Below, one piece after another: positions 16,347-25,382 of a DNA stretch of 64,000 bases. Both the position numbers and the translations under genes were made by a program. Under the pieces are notes generated by a model. The model was not told where the DNA came from. It was given only the letters and a program-made list of their open reading frames with translations, and ran no database searches. The stretch lies in assembly GCA_023457895.1 (NCBI GenBank), contig JAEXAY010000008.1, positions 1-64,000 of the forward strand. The letters run 5' to 3'. The DNA is from Pseudomonadota bacterium (GTDB taxonomy: Bacteria > Pseudomonadota > Alphaproteobacteria > Sphingomonadales > Sphingomonadaceae). Within the stretch, counting starts at the first letter, position 1, and every line of letters begins with the position of its first letter.

Positions 16347-18095
16347 TCATCCGAACAGCGCGTCCGCCTCCATCGCGTAGAGCAGCCCCGCACCGCCGAC
16401 CGCTTGCGCTGCAAGGCCGAGCGCTTCGGGAACGATGCGGTCGAGGTAGAAGCGCGCCGTCACTTGCTTGGCCTTGAGGAACGCATTGTCCGGATCGCCA
16501 GCCAGCGCGCTTTCCGCCGCCGCGGCCTGCTGCACCATCAGCCAGCCGCAGGTCGCGACCGAGAGCATGGTGAGAAGCGGATAGCTCCCCGCCAGCCGGT
16601 CGTCGACGCTCGCGGAACGCATCCAGTCGACGGTGTGCGCGACCGCCTCGACGAGCGCGGTCAGCCCGGCCTCTTCCGCCGCCCCGGCGCGGATGTCGGC
16701 GATCAGACCGTCGAGCGCCGCGCCATTGTCGAGGCTCATCTTGCGGCCAACCAGATCGGCGGCCTGGATGCCGTTGGTGCCTTCATAAATCGGGGCAATG
16801 CGCGCATCGCGATAATATTGCGCCGCGCCGGTTTCCTCGATGAAGCCCATGCCACCATGGACCTGCACGCCAATGCTCGAAACCTCGCAGCCGATGTCGG
16901 TCGCATGCGCCTTGGCGAGCGGGATGAGGACGTCGAGCCGCGATTGCGCGCCATCGAGCCCGAGGCTCGCGCGATCGACCTCCCCGGCCGCATAATAGAT
17001 CAGCGCGCGTGCCGCCTGCGTTTGCGCCTTCATCCGCAGCAGCATCCGCCGCACATCGGGATGCTCGATAATCGCGACCGGGTTCTTGTCCGGGCTTCCG
17101 GCACGCGGGCTCTGGATGCGCTCCTTCGCATAGGCGACCGCCTTCTGCGTTGCGGCTTCGGCGATCTGCACGCCCTGATTGCCGACATTGAGCCGGGCAT
17201 TGTTCATCATCGTGAACATCGCCCTGATCCCGCCCATCTCGCCGCCGATCAGTTCGCCGATACAGGCGTCATGGTCGCCATAGGACATGACGCAGGTGGG
17301 CGAGCCGTGGATGCCGAGCTTGTGTTCGATCGAAACACAGCGCACATCGTTCCGTTCGCCGATGCTGCCATCGTCGTTGACATGATATTTGGGCACGATG
17401 AACAGCGAGATGCCGCGCGTGCCCTCCGGCGCGCCGGGCGTGCGCGCGAGCACGAGATGGACGATATTGTCGGTCAAATCATGCTCACCGAAGGTGATGA
17501 AGATCTTGGTGCCCTTGATCCGGTATTTGCCCGCATGCTCGCCCTCGGTGATCGAGGTCGCGGTAGTCTTCAAGGCGCCGACATCCGAGCCCGCCTGCGG
17601 TTCGGTGAGGTTCATCGTGCCGTTCCATTCGCCCGAAACGAGCTTCGGTAGCCACTTTGCCTGCTGCTCGGGCGCACCGTGATGGATCAGGCTCTCGATC
17701 GCGCCGGGGGTGAGGATATTGATCAGCGTGAAGCCCATATTGGCCGTGCCCAGATCCTCGATCAGCGCGGCATAGAGCGCATAGGGCAGGCCCTGTCCGC
17801 CAAAATCGACCGGACCGTTGAGACCGCCCCAGCCATTGGCGACAAAATGGCGGTAAGCCTCTCGAAAGCCCGGCGGCATGGTCACGGTACCATCGTCCCA
17901 TTTGGGGTTGTTGGTGTCACCCACGCGGTTGAGCGGCGCATATTCTTCCGCCGCGAACTGGCCGATGCCATCAAGGATTGCGTCGACCATGTCGGGACTT
18001 GCATCGGCAAAGCGCGGATGCGCGGCAAGCTCGTCGATCCGCACGATATGGTCGAGGAGAAAACGCTGTTCGGTGACGGGCGGAGTGTAGCTCAT
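16347..18095 (-). CDS. Acyl-CoA dehydrogenase, long form with C-terminal extension
   Basis: 582 residues, about 200 longer than classical acyl-CoA dehydrogenases. It has an N-terminal extra segment (MSYTPPVTEQRFLLDHIVRI), NGWGGLNGPVDFGGQGLP, the active-site stretch MNLTEPQAGSDVGALKTTA, KGTKIFITFGEHD, and YEGTNGIQAADLVGRK, which carries the expected catalytic-base Glu. The C-terminal 150 residues match the extra domain of the DmdC/FadE-like subfamily (acetyl-CoA dehydrogenase C-terminal-like). Such enzymes oxidise short or sulfur-containing acyl-CoAs as well as fatty acyl-CoAs; the substrate here is undetermined. It is monocistronic and divergent from the tRNA-modification gene. Confidence 0.93.
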   Translation of the reverse strand: MSYTPPVTEQRFLLDHIVRIDELAAHPRFADASPDMVDAILDGIGQFAAEEYAPLNRVGDTNNPKWDDGTVTMPPGFREAYRHFVANGWGGLNGPVDFGGQGLPYALYAALIEDLGTANMGFTLINILTPGAIESLIHHGAPEQQAKWLPKLVSGEWNGTMNLTEPQAGSDVGALKTTATSITEGEHAGKYRIKGTKIFITFGEHDLTDNIVHLVLARTPGAPEGTRGISLFIVPKYHVNDDGSIGERNDVRCVSIEHKLGIHGSPTCVMSYGDHDACIGELIGGEMGGIRAMFTMMNNARLNVGNQGVQIAEAATQKAVAYAKERIQSPRAGSPDKNPVAIIEHPDVRRMLLRMKAQTQAARALIYYAAGEVDRASLGLDGAQSRLDVLIPLAKAHATDIGCEVSSIGVQVHGGMGFIEETGAAQYYRDARIAPIYEGTNGIQAADLVGRKMSLDNGAALDGLIADIRAGAAEEAGLTALVEAVAHTVDWMRSASVDDRLAGSYPLLTMLSVATCGWLMVQQAAAAESALAGDPDNAFLKAKQVTARFYLDRIVPEALGLAAQAVGGAGLLYAMEADALFG

Positions 18096-18149
18096 AAGGT
18101 CGACACTTTTTTGTTGGATGGATGCAGATTCTTGAGGCTATAGCGCGGC

Positions 18150-19106
18150 ATGGTCAGTGGCTCAAACCTTCGTTTTTCAACACGGATTCTTCCCTTTACC
18201 TCCAATGCCGTGGCCGAAGCCGCCCGCCTTGTCCTTGCCGGGGAACCGGTCGCGGTCCCGACCGAGACGGTCTATGGCCTCGCCGCCGATGCGACCAGCG
18301 GCGCGGCCGTTGCCCGTATCTATGGCGCCAAGGGCCGCCCCAGCTTCAACCCCCTCATCGTCCATATCGCCGACCTCGCCATGGCGAAGGAGATCGCCCA
18401 TTTCGACCGGCTGGCGAACAAACTGGCGCGGCATTTCTGGCCCGGGCCGCTCACCATCGTCGTGCCGCAGCGGGGCGATAGTCCGGTCGCCTCAATCGCG
18501 ACCGCAGGGCTTGCGACCATTGCGCTGCGCTGCCCGCGCCATGAAGCGATGCAGGCGCTGATCGCGGCGACAGGCAAGCCGCTTGCGGCCCCTTCCGCCA
18601 ATGCGAGCGGGCGGATCAGTCCGACGACGGCCGCACATGTCAAGGCGAGCCTCAATGGTCGCATCGCGCTGATCCTTGATGCCGGCCCTTGCTCCGCCGG
18701 GCTTGAATCGACGATTGTCGCGCCGGGGGCGGACAGCATCACCCTGCTGCGCCCCGGCCCGGTGACGACACAGGAGATCGAGGCCGCAACGGGCGCACCC
18801 GTCACCGCTGCGACCGGCGGCCCGATCACCGCGCCGGGCCAGCTCGAAAGCCATTATGCGCCGGGAAAGCCGGTGCAGCTCAATATCGCGGAACAGCGGG
18901 AGGGCGCGTTTCTCATCGGCCTCGGCGCGATGGCGTGCGATTATAACCTCAGCGAAACCGGCGACCTGACCGAGGCCGCGGCCCGGCTGTTCGATGCGCT
19001 CCATGCCGGGGATGCAAGTCCGGCGGCGGAAATCCATGTCGCGCCGGTGCCACAAGAGGGGCTGGGTGCCGCTATCAACGACCGGTTGCGCCGCGCGGCC
19101 GCCTGA
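18150..19106 (+). CDS. tsaC: L-threonylcarbamoyladenylate synthase (Sua5/YrdC family)
   Basis: 318 residues. Makes threonylcarbamoyl-AMP from Thr, bicarbonate and ATP for the t6A37 modification of ANN-decoding tRNAs. YrdC-domain motifs: AVPTETVYGLAADAT, KGRPSFNPLIVH, FWPGPLTIV, and KPLAAPSANASGRISPTTA. From about residue 205 comes the extra Sua5 domain (GQLESHYAPGKPVQL linker and C-terminal part), making it the long TsaC2/Sua5 form. Start ATG at 18150; the preceding bases offer only a weak ribosome binding site. Downstream lies an intergenic inverted repeat. Confidence 0.94.
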   Translation: MVSGSNLRFSTRILPFTSNAVAEAARLVLAGEPVAVPTETVYGLAADATSGAAVARIYGAKGRPSFNPLIVHIADLAMAKEIAHFDRLANKLARHFWPGPLTIVVPQRGDSPVASIATAGLATIALRCPRHEAMQALIAATGKPLAAPSANASGRISPTTAAHVKASLNGRIALILDAGPCSAGLESTIVAPGADSITLLRPGPVTTQEIEAATGAPVTAATGGPITAPGQLESHYAPGKPVQLNIAEQREGAFLIGLGAMACDYNLSETGDLTEAAARLFDALHAGDASPAAEIHVAPVPQEGLGAAINDRLRRAAA

Positions 19107-19116
19107 CTGCTCCCCG

Positions 19117-19189
19117 TAGCCCTGAGCCTGTCGAGGGGCGTTTATCCGTAAATCCTCCGAGACTGCCCTTCGACAGGCCCAGAACGAAC
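19117..19189. repeat. Intergenic inverted repeat, GAGCCTGTCGA-type
   Basis: Left arm TAGCCCTGAGCCTGTCGAGG (19117-19136) and right arm around 19164-19189 containing CCCTTCGACAGGCCCAGAAC are imperfect inverted copies with about 25 bases between. Related elements lie at 38572-38646 and 44221-44305. This type of palindromic repeat is widespread between genes in sphingomonads; a hairpin in the transcript is expected. Confidence 0.8.
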
Positions 19190-19230
19190 GTATTCTGGTT
19201 TGCGTGAACGTCAGTCAGAATATTGCACCG

Positions 19231-19506
19231 TCACTGGCGGGGCGCGAGCAGGCCCTTGTCGCGCAAATCGTCACACTCTTCGCGCGCGGGATCCTTCTGG
19301 CAGCGGCGAATGGCCTTGCCTTCCTCCTCCTGTTGCTTCCGGACCTTGCGGCCGAGGTTGCGGTCGGCTTCGTCCTGGCTGGTGGTGGCCCAGTCGGCCG
19401 CCTGTCCGGCCGCCTTGAAGGGCGCGGTCGCGACGCTGGCAACTGTGCTCACACAGCCGCCGAGCAGCAAAGCCGGGGCGGCAAAAAGGAACGGAAACGG
19501 CTTCAT
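19231..19506 (-). CDS. Small putative lipoprotein
   Basis: 91 residues. MKPFPFLFAAPALLLGGC is a signal peptide with lipobox LLGGC (Cys18). The mature part is small, charged and helical, with KVRKQQEEEGKAIRRCQKDP and two further cysteines (about residues 69 and 78) that could form a disulfide. No family is recognised with confidence. It stands alone between an intergenic repeat and aqpZ and is read divergently from aqpZ. Confidence 0.7.
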   Translation of the reverse strand: MKPFPFLFAAPALLLGGCVSTVASVATAPFKAAGQAADWATTSQDEADRNLGRKVRKQQEEEGKAIRRCQKDPAREECDDLRDKGLLAPRQ

Positions 19507-19698
19507 GATCTCTCCATAACAGGCAAAGATGAGACATGCATGAACAATCGGGCAGGGTTAGCCGGTTTGCGGTGGAGCGCCTTGCGCATAAGATTTTACG
19601 CGGGCATCCGGCATGATTATGGTAACTAATGTAAAGTTTGCAGTGGAGGACCAACCGGCTGGTTACGAAAAACCGGCCCTATTCCGGAGGGAGAAGAA

Positions 19699-20424
19699 AT
19701 GACGATTCCGCAAAAGGCAATGGCCGAATTTTTCGGCACGTTCTGGCTGGTATTTGGCGGCTGCGGCAGTGCCGTGCTGGCCGCCGCATTTCCCGACGTG
19801 GGCATTGGCCTGCTCGGTGTTTCGCTCGCCTTCGGGCTTACCGTGCTGACGATGGCCTATGCCGTCGGTCATATCAGTGGTGCGCATTTCAACCCGGCGG
19901 TGACGATGGGCCTGTGGGCGGGAGGGCGTTTTCCGGCCCGGGATATTCCGGTCTATATCATCGGGCAGGTCGTCGGCGCGATCGCGGCGGCCTTCGTGCT
20001 CTACACCATTGCAAGCGGCAGCCCGACCTATGATGTCGCGGTCAATGGCCTTGCCGCCAATGGTTTTGATGCCGGGTCGCCGGGCAAATACACGATGGCG
20101 GCGGGGCTCATCATCGAGGTGCTGCTGACAGCCTTCTTCCTGATCATCATCATGGGCGCCACCGATGGCCGCGCGCCCAAGGGCTTCGCGCCGATCGCCA
20201 TCGGACTTGGCCTGACGCTCATCCACCTGATCTCGATCCCGGTGACCAACACCTCAGTCAATCCGGCTCGCAGCACCGGCCCCGCGCTGGTCGTGGGCGG
20301 CCTTGCATTGCAGCAGCTCTGGCTGTTCTGGGTCGCTCCCATCGTCGGCGGCATGCTGGGCGGCATCCTCTACAAGATGATGGGCGCCGATAGCTATCAC
20401 AAGCCCGATATCAAGGGCGAGTGA
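19699..20424 (+). CDS. aqpZ: Aquaporin Z
   Basis: 241 residues, six membrane helices plus two half-helices with the two NPA motifs: SGAHFNPAVTMGLWAGGR and TNTSVNPARSTGPAL. The start MTIPQKAMAEFFGTFWLVFGGCGSAVLAA is typical of AqpZ, and the Arg after the second NPA belongs to the selectivity filter. It carries water across the inner membrane. A strong ribosome binding site (GGAGGGAGAAGAA) precedes the ATG. It ends at a terminator shared with galU. Confidence 0.96.
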   Translation: MTIPQKAMAEFFGTFWLVFGGCGSAVLAAAFPDVGIGLLGVSLAFGLTVLTMAYAVGHISGAHFNPAVTMGLWAGGRFPARDIPVYIIGQVVGAIAAAFVLYTIASGSPTYDVAVNGLAANGFDAGSPGKYTMAAGLIIEVLLTAFFLIIIMGATDGRAPKGFAPIAIGLGLTLIHLISIPVTNTSVNPARSTGPALVVGGLALQQLWLFWVAPIVGGMLGGILYKMMGADSYHKPDIKGE

Positions 20425-20435
20425 GACCAGGACAA

Positions 20436-20463
20436 GGGCCGGATACTCTTCCGGCCCTTTTTT
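20436..20463. terminator. Intrinsic terminator between convergent aqpZ and galU
   Basis: Stem GGGCCGG (20436-20442) and CCGGCCC (20451-20457) with an 8-base loop, followed by six Ts. The T run overlaps the galU stop codon. It is clearly oriented for aqpZ. Confidence 0.87.
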
Positions 20464-21334
20464 ATCCGAGCAGGCTTTCGGCAAAGGCCTTGAGTTCGGG
20501 GCCGATGTCCGGCCGTTCCAGTGCCAGCGCGAAGTTGGCCGCGGCAAAGCCGGCCTTCGACCCGCAGTCGAAGCGGCGGCCATCAAATGTCACGGCGTGG
20601 AACGGCTGGCTGCCGATCATCTGTGCCATCGCGTCGGTCAGCTGGATCTCTCCGCCCGCGCCCTTTTCCTGATTTTCGAGCGTGCGCATGACCTCGGGCT
20701 GGAGAATGTAGCGGCCTGAAATGATGAGATTCGACGGCGCAGTTCCGGGCGCAGGCTTTTCAACAAGGCCGGTGACCTCGGTAATCGCACCGTCGCGCTT
20801 GCCCGGCGCGATCACGCCGTAACTCGGGGTTTCGTCGGCCGCGACCTCCAGCACCGAGATGAGGTTGCCGCCGCCGATCTTGTGGTAGGCATCGACCATC
20901 TGCTTCATGCAGCCCGGCGAGCCGACCATGAATTCGTCGGGGAGGAAGATGGCGAAAGGTTCATCGCCGACAATGTCGCGCGCGCACCAGATAGCGTGCC
21001 CGAGCCCCAGCGGCTCCTGCTGGCGAACATAGGCGCAATTGCCCGGCCCGAGCCGGGTGGGCTCAAGCACCGCCAGGCTCTTGCCGCGTTCCGACATGGT
21101 CTTTTCCAGTTCGAACGCGATGTCGAAATGGTCCTCGATCGCGCTCTTGCCGCGCCCGGTGACGAAGATCATCTGCTCGATCCCCGCCTCGCGCGCTTCG
21201 TCGACCGCATATTGAATGAGAGGCCGGTCAACCACCGGGAGCATTTCCTTGGGGATCGCCTTGGTCGCGGGAAGAAACCGGGTGCCAAGCCCTGCTACGG
21301 GGAAAACGGCTTTACGGATCGGGCGAACGGTCAT
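20462..21334 (-). CDS. galU: UTP-glucose-1-phosphate uridylyltransferase
   Basis: 290 residues, the family's usual length. It makes UDP-glucose for exopolysaccharide and envelope glycans. The nucleotide-binding signature is at the N-terminus (KAVFPVAGLGTRFLPATKAIPKEMLP), followed by the conserved PLIQYAVDEAREAGI, and later GVIAPGK and PAPGTAPSNLIISGRYIL. Transcribed toward aqpZ as a single gene with a 72-bp gap to msrA upstream. Confidence 0.96.
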   Translation of the reverse strand: MTVRPIRKAVFPVAGLGTRFLPATKAIPKEMLPVVDRPLIQYAVDEAREAGIEQMIFVTGRGKSAIEDHFDIAFELEKTMSERGKSLAVLEPTRLGPGNCAYVRQQEPLGLGHAIWCARDIVGDEPFAIFLPDEFMVGSPGCMKQMVDAYHKIGGGNLISVLEVAADETPSYGVIAPGKRDGAITEVTGLVEKPAPGTAPSNLIISGRYILQPEVMRTLENQEKGAGGEIQLTDAMAQMIGSQPFHAVTFDGRRFDCGSKAGFAAANFALALERPDIGPELKAFAESLLG

Positions 21335-21406
21335 GGATGCTCCATTATGACGAGACGACAGCGTGCCGACTTCGGTCGAGGTTGTGCCCGCTTGTACACG
21401 CTGGCT

Positions 21407-21946
21407 TCAATTCTTCATATCCAGCTTTTCCCCAAAACCCTTTTGCAGCTTGGCGAGCTTGGGCGGGATGACGGCCAGGCAGTAGGGATTGCGCTGACCC
21501 TCGCCGGACCAGTAATCCTGATGATAGTCCTCCGCCGGATACCAGGTCGAAAGCGGTTCGATGCTGGTCACGATTGGCGCGGGCCAATGTTGGGCGGCGC
21601 GTTCCATCGCCGCCTTCGCCGCGTCCTCCTGCCCCGCATCATGCGGGAAAACCGCGCTGCGATACTGGGTGCCAATATCATTGCCCTGACGGTTGAGCTG
21701 GGTCGGATCGTGGGTTGCGAAAAACACATCGAGCAAATCGTCATAGGAAAGGATGGCCGGATCATAGGTGACACGTATCGCCTCGGCATGACCAGTCGCG
21801 CCGGTGCACACCGCCTTGTAGTCCGGATTGTCGACATGGCCGCCCGTATAGCCGCTTTCGACCTTCTCCACGCCCGCGAGGCGGTTGAACACGGCCTCCG
21901 TGCACCAGAAACATCCTCCCGCGAGAGTCGCGGTTTCGCTTGTCAT
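21407..21946 (-). CDS. msrA: Peptide methionine sulfoxide reductase A
   Basis: 179 residues. Reduces Met-S-sulfoxide in proteins. The catalytic motif GGCFWCTEAVF is at residues 10-20, with YTGG, then TGHAEAIRVTYDP and the conserved DYHQDYW near the C-terminus. The protein is a cytosolic MsrA without a signal peptide. The start overlaps the stop of the M48 peptidase gene by ATGA, so it is the last gene of a coupled fadD-M48-msrA set. Confidence 0.96.
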   Translation of the reverse strand: MTSETATLAGGCFWCTEAVFNRLAGVEKVESGYTGGHVDNPDYKAVCTGATGHAEAIRVTYDPAILSYDDLLDVFFATHDPTQLNRQGNDIGTQYRSAVFPHDAGQEDAAKAAMERAAQHWPAPIVTSIEPLSTWYPAEDYHQDYWSGEGQRNPYCLAVIPPKLAKLQKGFGEKLDMKN

Positions 21947-23010
21947 TTTCCTGTGCCTCCAACGGCCGACACCAGCGGCGGCCTTGCATTGCGGTCGCTG
22001 GTGAGCGCCGTGCGCGCCCGTTCCGCTTCGGCCTGCATCGCATCAAGCCGGCTTTTCCAGCTGCCATGGGTCCTCGAACGCAGGATGCCGCCATCATGTT
22101 CCGGGCCGAACCGCGCCCAGAAACGGGCCGCCGCGCCCGGATCATAGCCTGCCTTCATCAGCAGCCAGACCGAAAGCCGGTCGGCCTCCTCCTCGGTCTC
22201 GCGCGTGAGCCGCGCATTCTTGCCAAATTCCTGCAGTAGTCCGCGCGTCACCCCCGCACTGTTGAGCGCCAGCCGGTGCTTCAGGATGTTGTGCGCAAAT
22301 TCGTGCGCGAGCACCGACGCCAGTTCTTCATCGTGGACAGCGTAGTCCGCGAGTGCGCTGGTGACCTGCACCCGTTCGCCGTCCGCGCCGCCGTTGAGCT
22401 GGTTCGAGGTCCGAACAGCAAAGCGCGTGGCGCAGATCCGCTCGGGCTTGACCGCGACCGTCGCCTCCAGCGACATGCCCTGACCATTCCGCATTGCGTT
22501 GCGAACTCTTACTTCAGCCTTGCCGTCCGCGAGCCAGCGGTCCATCGCCTGCTCGATCAGCCCCATCCGGCTGAACGTGCCGCGCTTCTTGCGCTCCGAG
22601 GTGGCGGCAAGCGCCGCCAGTTCCTCGCCGTCAATCGCGACCACTGCCTCACCGACGTGGAAGCGGGCACGCGCGGCCGGGCTGTCCGGGGAAATCGCGG
22701 CGATGATGATGTCGGGGCTTTCCGGCCACAACGTATTATAGGCCATGGCGGCAGCGCGCTGGTCCTTCGCCGGATATTGCAGCCGGTCGGTGAGCAGCCA
22801 GCCAAGGCTCGGGACCGTATCGCTGCACCAGTCCCGCGCCGCATGAGCCAGCCGGTAGCCAATCGCCGCAACCCGCTGATCGGCGCGGGCCAGATCGCGG
22901 TAGGACTGGACGGTTTCCGCATCGGGTGCCGGAGCGCTTGTTTGTGCCTGCGCGGGCACCGCCGCCAGGCCGAGCATGGCCGCCCATATCCACCTTGTAC
23001 GGGCGCGCAT
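21943..23010 (-). CDS. Exported M48-family metallopeptidase with PDZ-like segment
   Basis: 355 residues from the ATG at 23010, overlapping the fadD stop (TGATG); a TTG one codon upstream is less likely. Signal peptide MRARTRWIWAAMLGLAAVPAQAQ. A PDZ-like segment at about residues 101-131 (IIAAISPDSPAARARFHVGE) precedes the zinc site HEFAH (236-240) with a downstream ETEEEADRLSVWLL segment supplying the third ligand. This layout (PDZ-like part before an M48 domain) suggests an envelope protein-quality protease, periplasmic. Substrate unknown. Confidence 0.87.
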   Translation of the reverse strand: MRARTRWIWAAMLGLAAVPAQAQTSAPAPDAETVQSYRDLARADQRVAAIGYRLAHAARDWCSDTVPSLGWLLTDRLQYPAKDQRAAAMAYNTLWPESPDIIIAAISPDSPAARARFHVGEAVVAIDGEELAALAATSERKKRGTFSRMGLIEQAMDRWLADGKAEVRVRNAMRNGQGMSLEATVAVKPERICATRFAVRTSNQLNGGADGERVQVTSALADYAVHDEELASVLAHEFAHNILKHRLALNSAGVTRGLLQEFGKNARLTRETEEEADRLSVWLLMKAGYDPGAAARFWARFGPEHDGGILRSRTHGSWKSRLDAMQAEAERARTALTSDRNARPPLVSAVGGTGK

Positions 23011-24737
23011 CAAGCTGCTCCCGCCTCCGCCCTGGCACGCTCTTCGGCCACCAGTTCCTTACGCGACAATTTTCCGACCATCGTTTTGGGAAGCGCTTCC
23101 CGGATTTCGACCTGCGCCACGCGCTCATGCTTGCCAAGTTGCGGGTTGAGCCACTGCATCAGCTCGTCTCCGGTAATTTCCGCGCCCTCCTGCAAGGTAA
23201 CGAAGGCCTTGGGGCTTTCTCCGCGGTAGGGATCGGGAATCCCGATGACGATACATTCCTTCACCGCGCCATGCTTGTAGAGAATATCCTCGATCTGGCT
23301 CGGAAACACCTTGAACCCGCCGACCGCGATCATGTCCTTCAAGCGGTCTACGATTTCGATATATCCGTCCGCATCGATTGTGCCAACGTCGCCGGTGCGC
23401 AGGAAACCATCGATAAACACTTCCGCATCAGCGTCGGGCCGATTCCAGTATCCCTTCATGATCTGGGGGCCGGACACGACGATTTCGCCGGGCTCTCCGG
23501 GAGGCGCCGGTTTGGCCGGGTCTTCCTTGTCGACAAGCTTCACGATGGTGCCGGGCAATGGCTGGCCGATGGTGCCGACCCGGTTGCCTTTTTCATAAGG
23601 GTTCACCGAAACCACACCTGAGCTTTCAGTCAGACCATAGCCTTCGACCAGGCTGGCCCCGCTCGCGGCGACGAATTTATCATAAACTTCGATTGGCATC
23701 GGCGCGCCGCCGGAGATGCAGACCCGCAGGGACGAGAAATCTGTACCGGCCAGTTTTTCGTTGTCGAGGAGTGCCTGATACATGGTCGGAACACCTGGCA
23801 TGGCGGTCGGCTTCGACCGGTTGACCGCCACCAGCGCCTGAGTGGCGTCAAAGCGCGGCTGCATGATGATGGACCCGCCATTGTCAATGGTGCGATTGAG
23901 CACACAGGTATTCGCAAAGACATGAAAGAATGGGAGCAATCCCATTATCCGGTCCGTCTCGCCCATTTTCGGGTCGATCAGATTGACCTGCCGGGCATTG
24001 GCCGTGAGATTGCGGTGGGTCAGCATTGCGCCCTTGGGTGTTCCGGTCGTGCCCCCGGTATATTGCAACAACGCAATGTCTTCCGCATCAATCGCAACCG
24101 GTTCCGGCTTGCCCTCATTGGCAATCAGGGCCGAAAATCGGATGATGCGGCTGTCCTCCGGAACAACGGTCACTTCAGCGCGCTTTAACATGCGATAGAG
24201 AAAGCTCTTGAATGGCGGAAGAACGCCAGCGATCGATCCGACCACCAGCCGCTGCAGACTCGACTTGTCGAGCACCTTGAGCGCGCTGGGCAGAAGCGCA
24301 TTGGCGCTTATCGTAAACAGGATTTCGGTCCCGCTGTCCTCGACCTGTGTCGCCAGTTCATCGACGGTATAGAGCGGCGAGAAATTGACCACGGTCGCAC
24401 CGGCCAGCATCGCACCATAATAAGCGGCAACATAATGTGGAGTGTTGGGCAGAAACAGGCCCACCCGGGCGCCCTTCCCGATGCCCAGTTGCTGCAGCCC
24501 GTGCGCCACCTTGCGCACCGCCTTCTCGGTGCTGGCATAATCATAGCTTCGTCCGAGAAAATCGAGCATCGGCGCCCCGGGATGGCGAGCGGCGCTTTGC
24601 GCAAACATTTCTGGTACTGTCATGACCGGAATGGGCGAATCCCACGGACGGGGATGCTGGTATTTTTCCTGCCAGACGCGGGATGGGTCCGAAGCCGTAG
24701 CGGCCGATTGGGATGGCGGAGCAGCGCTGTTTGTCAT
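23010..24737 (-). CDS. fadD: Long-chain fatty acid--CoA ligase
   Basis: 575 residues, AMP-forming acyl-CoA synthetase. ATP/AMP signature LLQYTGGTTGTPKGAMLTHRN, GYGLTESSGVVSVNP, the hinge region TGDVGTIDADGYIEIVDRLKDM, and the C-terminal catalytic Lys region (EALPKTMVGKLSRKEL). It activates fatty acids for beta-oxidation, agreeing with the many acyl-CoA dehydrogenases in the window. First gene of a coupled trio with the M48 protease and msrA; 148 bp separate it from the divergent gene at 24886. Confidence 0.94.
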   Translation of the reverse strand: MTNSAAPPSQSAATASDPSRVWQEKYQHPRPWDSPIPVMTVPEMFAQSAARHPGAPMLDFLGRSYDYASTEKAVRKVAHGLQQLGIGKGARVGLFLPNTPHYVAAYYGAMLAGATVVNFSPLYTVDELATQVEDSGTEILFTISANALLPSALKVLDKSSLQRLVVGSIAGVLPPFKSFLYRMLKRAEVTVVPEDSRIIRFSALIANEGKPEPVAIDAEDIALLQYTGGTTGTPKGAMLTHRNLTANARQVNLIDPKMGETDRIMGLLPFFHVFANTCVLNRTIDNGGSIIMQPRFDATQALVAVNRSKPTAMPGVPTMYQALLDNEKLAGTDFSSLRVCISGGAPMPIEVYDKFVAASGASLVEGYGLTESSGVVSVNPYEKGNRVGTIGQPLPGTIVKLVDKEDPAKPAPPGEPGEIVVSGPQIMKGYWNRPDADAEVFIDGFLRTGDVGTIDADGYIEIVDRLKDMIAVGGFKVFPSQIEDILYKHGAVKECIVIGIPDPYRGESPKAFVTLQEGAEITGDELMQWLNPQLGKHERVAQVEIREALPKTMVGKLSRKELVAEERARAEAGAA

Positions 24738-24885
24738 GGTTTCAAGCCTAGATTAAACCCGTTGTTTCTGCAAATGCGGGCGATATGAAAAGCGGGCTCG
24801 GCTCGACACGGTTGTGCGGGGGCTCTTGCCTCGTTCAGCGCACCTGCCTACCGTCGCGTCCAACGCATGAATGATGGAGATGGAC

Positions 24886-25365
24886 ATGCCACGACAATTT
24901 TTTCTGACAGTGGCAGTTGGGCTACTGGCGACCGGTCCGGCCCAGGCACAAAGCGACGAGGAAACGCGCAGCCTCAAGGCCTGCCGGGGCATCAACGACG
25001 CGGCGGAACGCCTCGCCTGTTATGACCGCTTCACCGATCGCATCGGACGCGATATCGTTACCGGTCCGGTTCGCCCTTATGATCCGATCAAGGACTTTGG
25101 CGGCGGGCCTCAAGTGCGCGGTGCCGATGATGCGGCCCGCGTATCATCTATTACCGCCAAGATCACCGAGGCGCGCTATGGCGGCGTCCAGAGCGGGTGG
25201 GTTTTCGCCATTGATACGGGCGCAGTGTGGCAACAGCTCGACACAGCCGATCCGCGCCGCGATCCGGAAGCGGGCAAGACCGTAGAGCTCAACCGGAACG
25301 CGGTCGGCGGCTATACGGCAAAAGTCGAAGGTGGCCGGGTTTTTCGCGTCAAGCGTGTCCGCTAG
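24886..25365 (+). CDS. Small secreted protein with CxxxxxxxxRLxCYD motif
   Basis: 159 residues from the ATG at 24886 (MPRQFFLTVAVGLLATGPAQAQ), chosen because GGAG lies about seven bases upstream and a signal peptide follows directly; ATGs at 24871, 24874 and 24880 are in frame. The mature N-terminus has SLKACRGINDAAERLACYDRF, a Cys pair motif found in several periplasmic proteins including type VI-associated VasI/TagO. No type VI genes are in the window, so that link is not claimed. The C-terminal part looks beta-rich. It ends 17 bp before pabB and may be co-transcribed with it. Confidence 0.75.
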   Translation: MPRQFFLTVAVGLLATGPAQAQSDEETRSLKACRGINDAAERLACYDRFTDRIGRDIVTGPVRPYDPIKDFGGGPQVRGADDAARVSSITAKITEARYGGVQSGWVFAIDTGAVWQQLDTADPRRDPEAGKTVELNRNAVGGYTAKVEGGRVFRVKRVR

Positions 25366-25382
25366 CGGTCAAGACCCGGCGA

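Noticed and set aside
24886..25365. Type VI secretion accessory protein (VasI/TagO)
   Set aside because: Only the Cys-pair motif is shared; no type VI gene is in the window and the rest of the protein does not allow the call.
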